Shown here one piece after another: positions 42,235-53,892 of a stretch of 64,000 nt of DNA. The translations under genes and the position numbers were made by a program. The first letter of the stretch is position 1; every line of letters starts with the position of its first letter. Below the pieces are notes generated by a model. That model was not told the DNA's origin, did not search any database, and was given only the letters and a program-made list of their open reading frames with translations. The DNA comes from Heloderma charlesbogerti (taxonomy: Eukaryota > Chordata > Lepidosauria > Squamata > Helodermatidae). The stretch is taken from the NCBI GenBank assembly GCA_026122225.1, contig JANEZZ010001513.1:496001-560000 (forward strand). Direction: 5' to 3'.

Positions 42235-42681
42235 TCACTCTGTGTGTGTGTCACATGCTTGTGAGTAATAAGCAAAAGGGAAGAGGATCATGAAGGAACT
42301 AGGTGCTTAATGTTTAGAGTGAATCTCACATTCTACTCTTCAGCTAATTACTATACGTCCTTTCTTGGATTTGCAGAATAACCTGCATAACACTAGGAAA
42401 ATAATGTTTTTCTTATTTTGTACAGAGTAGGGAAGAGTAAATATATATTTCCTTGGGGAAATAAGATAAACTAGAGAAACCAGTTATAAAACACAGAGAC
42501 ATCAATGAATTGTTGGAGCCCAGGTACAAGATGAAAAGCTTTGATATTATATCCAATGAGGGTGTAGTGTAGCATAGCATAGATTACAGATACCTATTAA
42601 GGCAACTATTCTGTATCACTCTGTATAATGGCCAGAGTGTATAATCCCAACGTTCTGTCTTGTTCTCTTTTGCATTGTAGC

Positions 42682-44022
42682 AGCTGGAAAAGGTCAGTTT
42701 ACATTCCAATTCCAAAGAAGGGCAACGCCAAAGAGTGTTCAAACTACCGCACCATTGCTCTCATTTCACATGCCAGCAAGGTGATGCTCAAAATCCTACA
42801 AGCTAGGCTTCAGCAGTATGCGAACCGAGAACTACCGGAAGTACAAGCTGGGTTTAGAAGAGGCAGAGGAACTAGAGATCAAATCGCCAACATTCGCTGC
42901 ATCATGGAGAAAGCAAGAGAATTCCAGAAAAATGTCTATTTCTGCTTCATTGACTACGCTAAAGCCTTTGATTGTGTGGATCACAACAAACTGTAGCAAA
43001 TTCTTAAAGTGATGGGAGTACCAGACCACCTTACCTGTCTCCTGAGAAACCTGTACGAGGGTCAAGAAGCAACAGTAAGAACCAGACATGGAACAACCAA
43101 TTGGTTCAAAATTGGGAAAGGAGTATGACAAGGCTGCATATTGTCACCCTGCTTATTTAACTTATATGCAGAGTACATCATGAGAAATGCCGGGTTGGAT
43201 GAATCAGAGGTCGGAATTAAGATTGCTGGGAGAATTATCAACAACCTCCGATATGCAGACGATACCACCCTAATGGCAGAAAGCGAAGAGGATCTCAAGA
43301 GCCTCTTGTTGAGGGTGAAAGAGGAGAGTGCAAAAGCTGGTTTTAAACTCAACATTAAAAAAACTAAGATCATGGCATCTGGCCCCATCACTTCCTGGCA
43401 TATAGAAGGGGAAGAAATGGAAGCAGTGACAGATTTTACTTTCTTGGGCTCCAAGATCACCGCAGACGGTGACTGTAGCCATGAAATTAAAAGACGCTTG
43501 CTCCTTGGGAGGAAAGCTATGGCAAACCTAGACAGCATAGTAAGAAGCAGAGACATCACCTTGCTGACAAAGGTCCGTCTAATCAAAGCTATGGTTTTCC
43601 CAGTAGTAATGTATGGCTGTGAGAGCTGGACTATAAGGAAGGCTGAGCGCCGAAGAATTGATGCTTTCGAACTGTGGTGCTGGAGAAGACTCTTACGAGT
43701 CCCCTGGACTGCAAGGAGGTCAAATCAGTCCATCCTAAAGGAAATCAACCCTGAGTGCTCATTGGAAGGACAGATAATGAAGCTGAAGTTCCAATATTTT
43801 GGCCACCTAATGCGAAGAGAAAACTCCCTGGAAAAGACCCTGATGCTGGGAAAGACTGAAGGCAAAAGGAGAAGGGGACAGCAGAGGATGAGATGGCTAG
43901 ATAGCATCACGGATGCAATGAATATGAACTTGAGCACGCTCCGGGAGAGAGCGCAGGACAGGAAGGCCTGGCGTGCTATGGTCCATGGGGTCACGAAGAG
44001 TCGGACACGACTGAACGACTGA
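42682..44022 (+). pseudogene. BovB reverse transcriptase, two stop codons
   Basis: RT and C-terminal domain of the BovB polyprotein in one frame. Seen in order: YIPIPKKGNAKECSNYR, ISHASKVMLKILQARL, AGFRRGRGTRDQIANIR, FCFIDYAKAFDCVDHNKL (catalytic Asp), a stop TAG at 42994 where a Trp codon is expected, then GV-stop-QGCILSPCLFNLYAEY with TGA at 43126 where CGA (Arg) is expected. The active-site RYADDTTLMAES is near 43245-43285, then MVFPVVMYGCESWTIRKAER, WCWRRLLRVPWTARRSNQS and the end VTKSRTRLND. Apart from the two stops, over 1.3 kb is uninterrupted. Both look like single C-to-T or G-to-A changes. The endonuclease half is missing. Confidence 0.93.
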
Positions 44023-44035
44023 ACAACAACAAGCT
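42682..44035 (+). mobile_element. RTE-BovB LINE, 5'-truncated
   Basis: 3' half of a BovB retrotransposon. The coding frame is listed separately. The 3' end is GAAGAGTCGGACACGACTGA and ACGACTGAACAACAACAA, the terminus also used by the Sauria SINE at 20.6-20.9 kb. No clear target duplication. Confidence 0.93.
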
Positions 44036-44380
44036 TCAGGCTTTTGTTCAAAAAAGGAACAGGGGGGCCTTTGCCATGCCAGGCTTCCATGGACATGCAG
44101 CTCAGCCAGCCAGGCAACTCACTGCTATTCATTTATATTGGATGAATGTAGGGATTCCCTTGCAGGCCTAGAATCCGGATTAGCATCATTAGCCATCTAC
44201 CAAGTTCTATTCGTTGCCTACCGACGATGTAAATTGACAACTGACATTGGGTCTCACCAAATGTATCAATGAGCTTTAACAGTGTCTGGTTATGTCTGAA
44301 ATGGGAAACAGTTGCTGCTGTTGAGCAGACTCTGGTGAAAGGCTGTTGCTAACTTTTCCTGTCGTAGGCCATGCTGTAGT

Positions 44381-44745
44381 TTGAGTAGGAGGGGTGGAGG
44401 ACAAATTCGGTCAGTTCACATTTGTATGCGAATTTACCACATTTGCACTACCCAAAGTTGTACACAAAGTGAAATGCAGTCAAATGTTGATATTCACACT
44501 TTTCAGAAGTTTGTAAAGTTTGCACATTTTAAAAATGTGTACAAAAATGCATATAGTACAGAAAAGTGTGAACAAAAATGCATATATTACAGAAAAGTAT
44601 ACACAAGAATGCTTCATCTTAGGGCAAATAGCCTGCAAAAAATGCATATAATTTGTAAAATGTGTACAGAAAGGCATTCAAAGAAGTGTGTACATTTTGA
44701 GAAACGCCGTGAAAGATGTATGAATGTTTGTGTGGGCTTTTTAAA
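44381..44745. repeat. Diverged tandem repeat with ~31-bp units
   Basis: Two adjacent clear units, ACAAAAATGCATATAGTACA... (44541-44571) and ACAAAAATGCATATATTACA... (44572-44602). Weaker copies of AATGCATATA and TGTGTACA lie on both sides. The 126-codon open frame at 44381-44761 is a product of the repeat, not a gene. Confidence 0.75.
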
Positions 44746-45559
44746 AAAAATCACAAACTGATGCAAAGACTAAGAGGAATTTAGTGAAACAAACCTTGAC
44801 AAGACTTTCCTATTCCTAACCTTGCACTGCTGCCACTGCCCATTCATGGCTGAACAGGTCACCAAACAGCAAGATCTGTTAGTAGAAGCATCTAGAAGGA
44901 AGGGCAACAGTAGCTATCAGCAGCAGCCAGCAGTCTCTGAATGCCTAAAGGAGGTCACTTTTGCCTGTGACTGAATTCTCAGTCCTAATTCCTTTGCAAG
45001 CAACAAGAAGAGATGAGAGGCGCACCCAACACTGCCCATGCTGCCAGTGGTACATACATATCACTGCTTCTGTCTGGTTGGTTATCCCTCACAAATAAAG
45101 TGAGGATACACAGCTTCTGGACATACTCTCATTTTATGTGGCTCAGCTCTTTTCCCCTGGGGCTCTTTCTTCCCTCACTGCATGGATACAATCTGTCCGA
45201 TTTGACAGACATTCCCCTAGCTACACAAAACGACAACAGTTGTTAAAGGAACTCTACATACAACCATTCTCTCTCATTCTCTGCTATGGAAAAATAAATT
45301 CTCTCTGTTGTTATGGGCCTTTGCTGCTTCACAGATGGCACTAGGAACTATTATGCATATAACCTACTGGATTGCACGCACTGAGTGTAAAAGGAAAGAT
45401 ATGAATTCTTAGATTCCATAGACTAGCACTGCCTAACTTCCTTCAGAGTGTGCCTATGGCTGAAATTTCATAAATTTGGAATTTCAAGAACTGTATTTTT
45501 ATATATGCAGCGCAACTGATTTTTTTATTTTCCCAGGCATTTTAGCATTTTAGCTTTCT

Positions 45560-45780
45560 AAACTTTTAGCTTTACTGTTTTAAATTTGTATTTTAAACTC
45601 CTGCACTGCTGCTAGGTTTTATTGTGGTTGTATTGTTATATTGTGGTTTTAATGTTCTGTATATTTTAAATTGTTTTATTGTGCGCTGTTTGGTTTTAAT
45701 TTTTGTGAACCGCCCAGAGAGCTTTGGCTATTGGGCGGTATAGAAATAAAATAAATAAATACATAAATACATACATAAAA
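45560..45780 (+). repeat. L2-type LINE 3' end
   Basis: CTGCTGCTAGGTTTTATTGT, GTGAACCGCCCAGAGAGCTT, GGGCGGTATAGAAATA and (AAAT)n. Same family as 17360-17566. Confidence 0.8.
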
Positions 45781-46065
45781 ATATTCTCTTACACATCCAC
45801 AGATAATAGGAACAAGCATAAGCAATAGATTTAGCTGCTGTGTCCTGCCCAACAGGAGGCCATTTTATCTGCAGCACTTCCTTATTTCCAGGTCAAGGCA
45901 TCCTGAATTGTGATTATAAATGTTCCAGATTTAGCTCAGTATTTTACCAGAATCAATACATAGGGAAGGGGTGGCGTGAAAGCCCAAAGCTTTACTTTGC
46001 TGATTATCAGAGTTTCAGGTTTTGCACAGTCTGTTGATTATATTCACATAGGCTTGGAAAGGACC

Positions 46066-46285
46066 ACTCAGTGGTAACAAAATTCAGTGGCAGATCACAT
46101 GCTTTGTATGCAGAAGATCTCAGGTTCAATCACTGGCATCTCTAGTTATAAATAAAAATAAAAGGATAAGATAGCTGGCAATGGGAAAAACCTCTTCCTT
46201 AAGAGCTGCTGCCAATCACAACACAAATAGATAGAGAATAAATGAACAAATAGTCTGACCTGAATTAAGGAAAGTTCATATGCAT
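46066..46285 (+). mobile_element. tRNA-derived SINE, second family
   Basis: A box-like CAGTGGCAGATCACATGC, then TTTGTATGCAGAAGATC and the B box GGTTCAATCAC, with a body GGGAAAAACCTCTTCCTTAA, GAGCTGCTGCCAATCA and an ATAGTCTGACCTG 3' part. A truncated relative is at 61815-61910. Confidence 0.75.
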
Positions 46286-46689
46286 GATGGGAATATAAGC
46301 TACATCACATCCCAATTACTATTCCACTTTTCTAAATATTTGCACAAAGTCTTCTACCTGATTAAAAGAAAAAGTTTGTCTGATATCTTTGGACAGATGC
46401 CTAGTTTGGTTCCTGTCTGGGACCTTAGCCTGTCCCACCTTCTCCATTATCAATTTGTTTCCTTTTAATGTGAATTTGTACCATCACACCTGTAAAACAT
46501 AACCTAGACATAGAGTTAATTTGGTCTACTCATTTATTTTAGCAGAAGCTAAACATCTCTACTTCATTATTACGAACCCTGTATTCGTCACAATCCCATC
46601 TTATGTTTCTCCACCGTCACTTTTTTGTTTGTTTTTTAGCATACTGGATAAAATGTAAGGCTGCATTATGGGATAATAATATTCATGGG

Positions 46690-46790
46690 TATATTGATGT
46701 TTGTTTATTTTGCACATTTATATCCACCTTCTCCATCCTGCTGAAATTCAAGGCAGTGTGTACACATGATTCCCAGGAGCCAACCCATCC
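46690..46790 (-). repeat. LINE/SINE tail, minus strand
   Basis: TTGCACATTTATATCCACCT, TGAAATTCAAGGCAGTGTGT. Confidence 0.5.
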
Positions 46791-47432
46791 AGTCATTGAC
46801 CAGACCCAAACGTCTGTGTAGTTCAGCTAGGTGGCTACATCATGTGCATTTGGATTATGCCCTGGGACCATAAATGCATGCATTTACACAACTTTAGGTC
46901 TTTTAAGCATAAAGAACACCCTGAAACCTACAGCGCAAAGGAAGAGCAGCAAGTAAGCATGGCAAACTCTGTACAATTGTTCTAGATGGTGAAGAATAAG
47001 ACTGAAATTAACAATGACAAGAGTGCAGGGTGGGATGAAGCCTTAGGCTCCTATTAGCTGCATCCCCTTGGATATGTGAGAGTCTTATACACATACCTGA
47101 TTAAACAGACAAACTCAGCTCAAACTGAAAATCCTCTCAGGCTAAAATTTCTTCTGCCCACGGAGAACACTGAAGGCCACCCTCAACATTTTTCCCTTTT
47201 GAAGAAAGGACACTATGTAGAGCTAATTTCATAAATCTTAAATGGGGTACAATCCAGCATAAACTTGTTGTAGCTAGTTCTACTGAAAGCAATGGAATGA
47301 TATAGATAGCACTGATGCTTGCATGTGCCTAACTTTGCTCCTTTATGAGCAAACTTTGGTACTAATTGTCTAAAGCCCAAAATGAGACACTAGAATATTA
47401 ATGTAGCAGTCATTCAAAAAGGCAGCTCTATC

Positions 47433-47519
47433 ATGCAGTACAATCCTATGTATTTATTCAGAAGTCCCACTGTGTTCCATGGGGTTTACTCCCAGGTAAG
47501 TGTGCATTCCCAGGTAAGT
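47433..47519. mobile_element. Family B MITE with a short internal duplication
   Basis: GTACAATCCTATGTATTTAT, GGGGTTTACTCCCAGGTAAG. The segment CCCAGGTAAGTGTGC is repeated (47490-47523). Confidence 0.65.
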
Positions 47520-47726
47520 GTGCTGGGTATATACCCAGTTGCCTAGTTCCAGGTTGAAACACAAACGTTAACAAAAATGCAGGAATGTATCTTCAGAAGA
47601 ATCACACAGTATCCTCTGCATTAAGTACAACACGATGATGATGTTATTAAATAAGTACATTCGTGTTACAATACTGTTGACGGATCCAGCAGGAGGGGTA
47701 CATCAAAGAACACTTGATCCATTAAA

Positions 47727-47806
47727 TGTACAATTCTATGGCTGGCTGGGGAACGTTGGGAGTTGTAGGACTTTCTTCTGTCTAAACATGCATAAGATTG
47801 TCACCT
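47727..47806. mobile_element. Family A MITE, half copy
   Basis: GGCTGGCTGGGGAACGTTGG, GAGTTGTAGGACTTTCTTCT, GTCTAAACATGCATAAGATT. Confidence 0.65.
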
Positions 47807-47974
47807 GAGTCCATTATAAAGAAGACTCAAATTACTTCATAAATCTTCAAAAAGAAAAATAGGGATTTATTCCCCTTTTATTTTCATACATAGGTACTTA
47901 AACTTCCTAGTATTAATCATGTATTCATATGTTCATTATGGTAATGAGGTGTAACATACATGGCTTACAGATAT

Positions 47975-48000
47975 AGACAGACAGACAGACAGATAGATAT
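47975..48000. repeat. (AGAC)n/(AGAT)n microsatellite
   Basis: Four to five AGAC units followed by AGAT. Confidence 0.9.
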
Positions 48001-48769
48001 TGGGGATCTTGCCTTCCAAGAGTCTTGACCAAACTTCAGTAGGTGCTGGTAAGCTTAGCCTCGTTTCTTTATTTTTAGTGAGCTGCAGAAGTCAAGGATA
48101 ATGGGCTCCATGATCTTTAATCACAGGTTTACTGAGACTTTTGCTTTCATAACCTAGTCACCTAACTTTGGGGTCTGATGGTGCAGTTTTCCTAACACTT
48201 GAGTTAGCAAGAATAAGCAGCAGGATTTCTTGCAAATTGGGCAATAGACTAACAGAGGCTTCAGCCTAAAGCATCCATCATTTGAGGAAGATGTAGGAAC
48301 TAAGAATACCTCAGAGTGAGCTATTGGGCCCAGTGATTTCTCCTGAGAATCACACTGGCAACTTGCCACAGCATGAGAGTGGCCAGTGAATACTCTGTGG
48401 TGGGCAGGTGGGAGAAGTAGTATCCTCCCCTGTAGCCAGCCAAGGAATCATGGCTGGTTGTGGCAGCAGGATGGGGGGCATGCTCCTCCACCCCTTCTGA
48501 TCTGCTGACTGAGGCAACGGTCTCATCCTGCCTCATGGGAGGGCTGGCCCTTGTAGCAGCACTGCAGGGTCTCAGGCAGCAGCCATTCCCATCATCTACT
48601 ATGTCATCCTTTTAGCTGGAGAAGCCAGTGACTGAACCCCAGAGTTTCTACATGGAAACATCTATGCTACACCGATAAGGGTCTGTCACCCCCTGCTCAA
48701 ATTGTGAAGTATCAAGAAAAACTACATCCAATGTCTGTTTCATTGGCAAATTCCAGTGGATACTATCTT

Positions 48770-48965
48770 TGATGAGCTTCCGCCAGGCTTTAAAAACCTG
48801 GCTGTTCAGGAGGGCATTTGGGGTGGGTTTTTTAGAGTAGTGTTGTTTTGTTATGTTGTTTTGTTCAGTTGATTATGTAGATTTGTTATTAGTATTGTAT
48901 GCCACCTAGAGTGGCCGGCCGGCCAGATGGGCGGCTAATAAATCTAATAAATCAATAAATAAACA
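48770..48965 (+). repeat. LINE 3' end
   Basis: CTTCCGCCAGGCTTTAAAAA and CCTGGCTGTTCAGGAGG (C-terminal Trp-Leu motif region), UTR, then GCCACCTAGAGTGGCCGGCC, GGCGGCTAATAAATC and (AAAT)n. Confidence 0.7.
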
Positions 48966-48969
48966 TTAA

Positions 48970-50185
48970 GTTTTGTTTAAAGACCTTTTCCACCTAGTCT
49001 TTAATTCATTAATTAATTAGTATTAAATTAACAATGAATAGTCACTATTTTCCCAGGACACATCTCTCCACCTGAGAGAAAGAGAATGACTACTCCCACT
49101 CTAAACAAAAGGGGGGGGGGAGAACATTCTCCAGTATTGCCCCCTGACTTCATTTCCTTGCAGGAACAAGTGGGAAATATATTTCTGTGAAGAATACTTA
49201 TTTTGGCATTTACAATGGTAGAAAAGATAAGCACTTGACCTCTGACCCCCAGAAAACCCCTGGATACAGAAGGTATAGAATTCTATATGTAACAAACAGT
49301 TGCCTAACCCTCACTGTTCACTTCCATTCATGTGAACACAGTGTTTCACAGATTCCATGTTCTTTTATTTGTCTCAGCTTTTCATGCAAGGGTGCAGGCT
49401 AAAAGCTGTTAGCAAAGGGAAGGACGTGAAAGCAGAATCTGAGAGGAAGCACTGATTAAGATACTTGGTATGTGATATATGATCTAAAGGAAAAGCATCA
49501 ACATGAGTAACAATCAACAACTTCAAAATAACACTGGCTCTAAAAGGTCTTTGCTCCAGGGCATTTAAACTTAGAGACAGGCAATCTACTTTCATCATTT
49601 AAATTGAATTTGAGTCTTTCAAAATCAGCCACAACTTTGCTGAATATTGAAACACTAACTTAGTTCATGAAAGTTTATTTGGGGGGGATGGGGGGAGAGA
49701 GAAGAAGAACAGTGCTGGCAAACCAGCTAAAACATGGCAAAACAAATCAACAGCTGGGAAACCTCTGATCCATTTTATTGCCAGAGTTTTGCTGTCTTGG
49801 AAGGGATTCCCAGATTAGCAATTCATTTAATAAAGAGCTAGTCAAGCTGCAACACAATTTCTTTCTTTTCTTTTTTACTTTCACAGTGTCTCCATAATGC
49901 CAGTTTTATACTGAACTGCCATTTAATTGTAGTTCTTGGACCTCTTGTATATTGGCTTGGGGTGTCTATTTTTAACATTTGTACTGCAATTTCTATTGAC
50001 ATTCCCATAGACAAGAAAACAAGAGAAGGAAACATAAGAACTAAACAGAAATATCACATCATAAAAATACAATTCTACTCAATATATACCTCCAAATTTT
50101 CTAGTCCTTGTATTTGTTTCATCTGATCAATTACTTGTCTCTAATGACTGGAACTAATAGGGACACATACAGACTTAGTTTTCCT
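48970..50185. other. Unassigned intron 1 sequence
   Basis: Unique-looking, with short G and T runs. No gene or repeat family was recognised. Confidence 0.4.
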
Positions 50186-50191
50186 TTATGT

Positions 50192-50523
50192 TTTAAGTAA
50201 AGGGTGAACAACATGTAGTCCTAGAGCCGCATGCAGCCCTCAGCCTAACTTCAAAGGTCCTCTGCATGCAATCAACTCAGATGTCTGGCAAGAACAATCC
50301 CTTTCTTGGCAGCCCACTGCACAGGGAGGGAGGGAGGGAGGGAGGGAGGGAGGGAGAGAAAGAGATGTGTCTGAAAGAGAAAAGGGGTGACCCACCCACT
50401 TTTGGCTATGGCCCTTCCACCAATGACTTTGCCCCCGCTCCCTGCCAACATGAGGTTGACAGACTGCCCATAAGTGAATGCAGTCCTCAACAGGAAAATG
50501 GTTTCCCACTCCTGTTTTAAGTA
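50192..50523. mobile_element. hAT-like MITE with 8-bp target duplication
   Basis: TTTAAGTA occurs directly at both edges (50192-50199, 50516-50523). Inside, the ends AAGGGTGAACAAC and, inverted, CAGGAGTGGGAAACC are decayed inverted repeats of the hAT style. Holds a (GGGA)n expansion at 50324-50357. Confidence 0.7.
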
Positions 50524-51740
50524 ACTGTTGTGGTATCACTTTCCTTTCTGCTGGTTCTCTGCTTTGTTTTGGCATCCAGAAAAGTGTTCCAAGGTGAAAA
50601 TAAATACATAATTGTTCTAATTGAAATGATCCATTATTCTGATTTCATGTCATCCATAGCCTCAGCCAATATGCCAATTGTGCTGCTTCATAATATAATT
50701 CAGAACTGCTAAATCTCCTCTTTCTACAGAAGCTTGCATAGTGTTAGCTTCAATCTCAGGCCTATTGTCCTGTCAAATGAAGTTGTCTAAAATCTTCTGC
50801 CAACTTTTCAGTTCGTGATAATCAACTAACAAAGGAAATGATGTGTGCAAAAATAAACATTGGAGAAGAAGTGCAATTTTGAAAGTGGGTATCCTGGCCA
50901 TCCATGGTAATTTCTGTTTTTTCCATCTTTCTGTACCAATGTTTTGGATCAAGGGTTCAAATTTGATTTTCCCAATCTTCCAAATAACAACTACTTAATT
51001 AACTACCAAATAGCTCACTGCTTTTTGAGTTATAAAGAGACCATATTGTAGTTCTATATGGATTTCTTTTTTAGTGTTCCAAGTTCAGATTTTTGCTTAT
51101 TTATTTTATATCCTGAGATCTTTCCTCCACATTTTTCTATAAATGCCATACTCATCTGCCCATAGCATTAGCTGAACTTGAGCTGTGTTTGCTCTAGGTC
51201 CAAAAATATGATATTCTCCCCTGAGCATAATAGATAAGGACTGAATTGCTAATGCAAATAAGAAAGGTGAGAACACGCTTCCCTGCATACTAGTACCTCT
51301 TTTTGGAATAAAGTTTGCCTAACATTCTGAAACAAAATATTTATCAATAATTTCACTGGAGGTGTGGAATAAACCATCTTGATCCATTTTATAAATTAAG
51401 GTCATACGTTAAAGACAGACATATCTTTAAACAAAAATACCCATTCCACTCTGTCAAATGCTTCTGCGGCATCTAGAAACAATAACAGAGTTGGGGTTTT
51501 GTGCATTATTGATGATATTTATGCATTTTCTAATATTCATATTTAAATGTCTTTCTTTGATAAATCCAGCTTGAACATCATTTCTTCATGTTTCCTCCAA
51601 GAGTGATGATTTTTTGGACCAATCAAAGTAACATTTTTTTAAAAAAATCTTTGTTAAATTTATCTCTGATGTTCTTATAAGGACCAAAACAAACACAGCA
51701 GAAAGTTTCATTTTAACAGCAATAGATTGTCTCAGTTATA
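50524..51740 (-). mobile_element. L1-clade LINE relic, minus strand
   Basis: On the minus strand, from about 51640 downward: LFLDAAEAFDRVEW (first RT catalytic box, near 51480-51440), FIKWIKMVYSTPPVKLLI, then QGSVFSPFLFALAIQSLSI (51288 region), and LWADE where FADD is expected. Further down are ARIPTFKIALLLQCLFL-type remnants. Frameshifted and old. The only L1-type element recognised here. Confidence 0.8.
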
Positions 51741-52052
51741 TATTCCTGAAGGTTTCAGTAAACAAAAAGGGTTTCATACTCGCAAAACATCAATAGGCTT
51801 AGGGTTGGACTTCCTATGGAAGTGAGTTTGGCGACATCAGGCTCATCACCAAGAAAGCTCTTGCATATACCTTCATTTATCTGACATGTATCATAAGGAA
51901 ATGTTAAGCAGGGCCCCCTGTGAAAACCAAAATGGACCTCCTCCTCCCTCCCTTCATAATGGAGAGAAGGTATGTTATGACATCACTGTACTCTGAGTTT
52001 CTTCATTTCCTCCTCCATTTCATTAGCAGATATCATGTCACACACTCTCTTT

Positions 52053-52290
52053 TCATAAAATCATAGCATTGTAAGGGACCTCAAAGGTAATCTATAGTCC
52101 AGCCTCCTGCTGATGTAGGAAATGCACTGCTACAGCATTCTTGATAGGTAGCCATCCACCCTCTGCTTAAAAACCTCTAATGAAGAAGAGTCCACCAACT
52201 ACCAGTCTGTTCCAGTGTGGAACACCTCATACATTCTGAAAATTCCTCCTTTCCCTATGTTACTAGAGAAGACCGATATTGCTGTTTCCG
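52053..52290 (-). mobile_element. CR1 3' end, minus strand
   Basis: ATAAAATCATAGCATTGTAA then GGGACCTCAAAGGTAATCTA, GTCCAGCCTCCTGCTG, GATAGGTAGCCATCCACCCT and CTGCTTAAAAACCTCTAATG: the reverse complement of a CR1 3' end. Confidence 0.85.
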
Positions 52291-53300
52291 GCAGCAGTTA
52301 CACATCTCCCAAAAGGTGTAGTTCCACTTAATCACACCTGTCAAGCACAGGGAGAGAGACGTTTACAGACAACTAAGGACAGAATCCATTATGTGCTACT
52401 TCTGCACAATAATTAAATTGCCTTACATGCTGGTTGATGTGTCTTCAGTTTGAAGTCATAGAACGGAAAAAAGATTTATAATCCATAGGTCACCAATTCC
52501 CATTTACACACCACTACAGCAGGAAGGCTCCCTACTTCAATGTCTCCTACCAGAGGCAGTTCACTAATTCTGTCTTAGAAATATCCCAGGAAGAAAATCC
52601 ACAAGTTGTTTTGACAAGGTCCAACTTTAATGTTTTGATAGCTAACATAAATTTGCTTGTTGCACATTGAAGTCCCTTATTTCCATTTCCTCAGGTACTC
52701 AGTCACCTTTTTTCTTCTCTATAAGAGCCCTTTAGAAACTGAAAACGGCCTTCTTTTCTCCAAGCTAAAAATGTCTGTTACCTTCACCTTTTTCATACGA
52801 TGTGCTCTAGACCTTTCAAATAGCTTTTAGTTGGGTGACCGTTTACAAGCCAGAACAGTCAAAGCATTGATTTAAAAGCTAAACAGGTATTCAGTACATT
52901 ACAGGGCACCACTGTGGAACTCTTGGTAATGCAGAAAGCAGTGTGAATTATGTATCTGATTTTCTTTTATGCTGCTTGACACAGCCCACTGAAAATGCAC
53001 AACCAGGTTCCTTTTAGGAATACGAAGTAAAAGCAATGTCATGTATTATGCTACAGCAGGAAATTCTATGTCTTACACAGGATTAGCTGACAGATTTATC
53101 AAGCAGTCTCCAAGGAAAGTGGAGTTCAAGACTTGAGCTCATCAATAATACATAAATAAACTGAGCAATTAGGTACAAAGTGGCTATCTTGTCAGACAAC
53201 TTATTAACCTATAAATGGTACACATACTGCCCTGAGTATGAAAAGAGGCAAGCAAAGACCTAGAAGGTCCACAGAAAAGGTTATGCAAGGTTATGCCTTT
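52291..53300. other. Unassigned intron 1 sequence
   Basis: AT-rich, unique-looking. No gene or repeat family was recognised. Confidence 0.4.
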
Positions 53301-53305
53301 ACCAC

Positions 53306-53875
53306 TGTCAGGATCCCTTTAGCTCCTACTTTATTTCAACGCCGAAAACAAACACAGACAGAGGCTTCAGTCTACAGCTTTTAATCCATTACTTCACAGG
53401 GTCATACAGATGCAAATTCTCAGTGACTCCCAGTCTATGAAGGAATGCCTTCAGGAGATTCAAAAGGAAGTTATGAGCGTTGCCCATTTGAGAGGAAGGC
53501 AGTCTCACTAGCCTAACTTAAGGGGGGGAGGTCCCTCTGAGCGCAGCTTTTCACTCAAGGCCAATCGGGTAGACCATCTAAGTTCTGCCCCGACCTTCCT
53601 CTCTTTGCTTTGCGCCTGCGTCTGGTGTCTATTAAATCAGACTCCTCAAACCCTGCCCCCCCCGTTTGCTGTCTCTCATGGGGGGTGTGAAGAGGGACCC
53701 ACATCCTCAGCCAGCTGGACGTTTGTAACCTGAGAAGCTGGCCCAGTCATGTCTGGACTAGCCTGGGAAAACACCTCCCCCATGTCTGGCAGTTCTCCTT
53801 CAGAATCTGAACCGCTATCCCACTCCCTGCACTCAGAAACACCCCTGACAGCCACTTCCATCATCACACAGAACA
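53306..53875 (-). mobile_element. LTR-like block, minus strand
   Basis: Bounded by TG (53306, TGTCAGGATCCC) and CA (GAACA at 53875), the usual LTR ends. Read on the minus strand it has AATAAA about 50 bases before its 3' edge (53355-53350), then ends GGGATCCTGACA. An open minus-strand frame (53876-53676) is acidic (GSDSEGELPD) and is followed by an Arg-rich stretch TRRRRKAKRGR; function unknown. No flanking duplication and no primer site were seen, so a solo LTR or a 3' piece of an unknown retroelement are both possible. Confidence 0.4.
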
Positions 53876-53892
53876 ATGTCAGGGAGGAGACA

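Noticed and set aside
44381..44761. 126-codon Cys-rich open frame
   Set aside because: Product of a 31-bp tandem repeat whose length keeps several frames open by chance.
50266..50575. Frames rich in EGGREGGREGG or LPPSLPPSLPP
   Set aside because: Translated (GGGA)n microsatellite.
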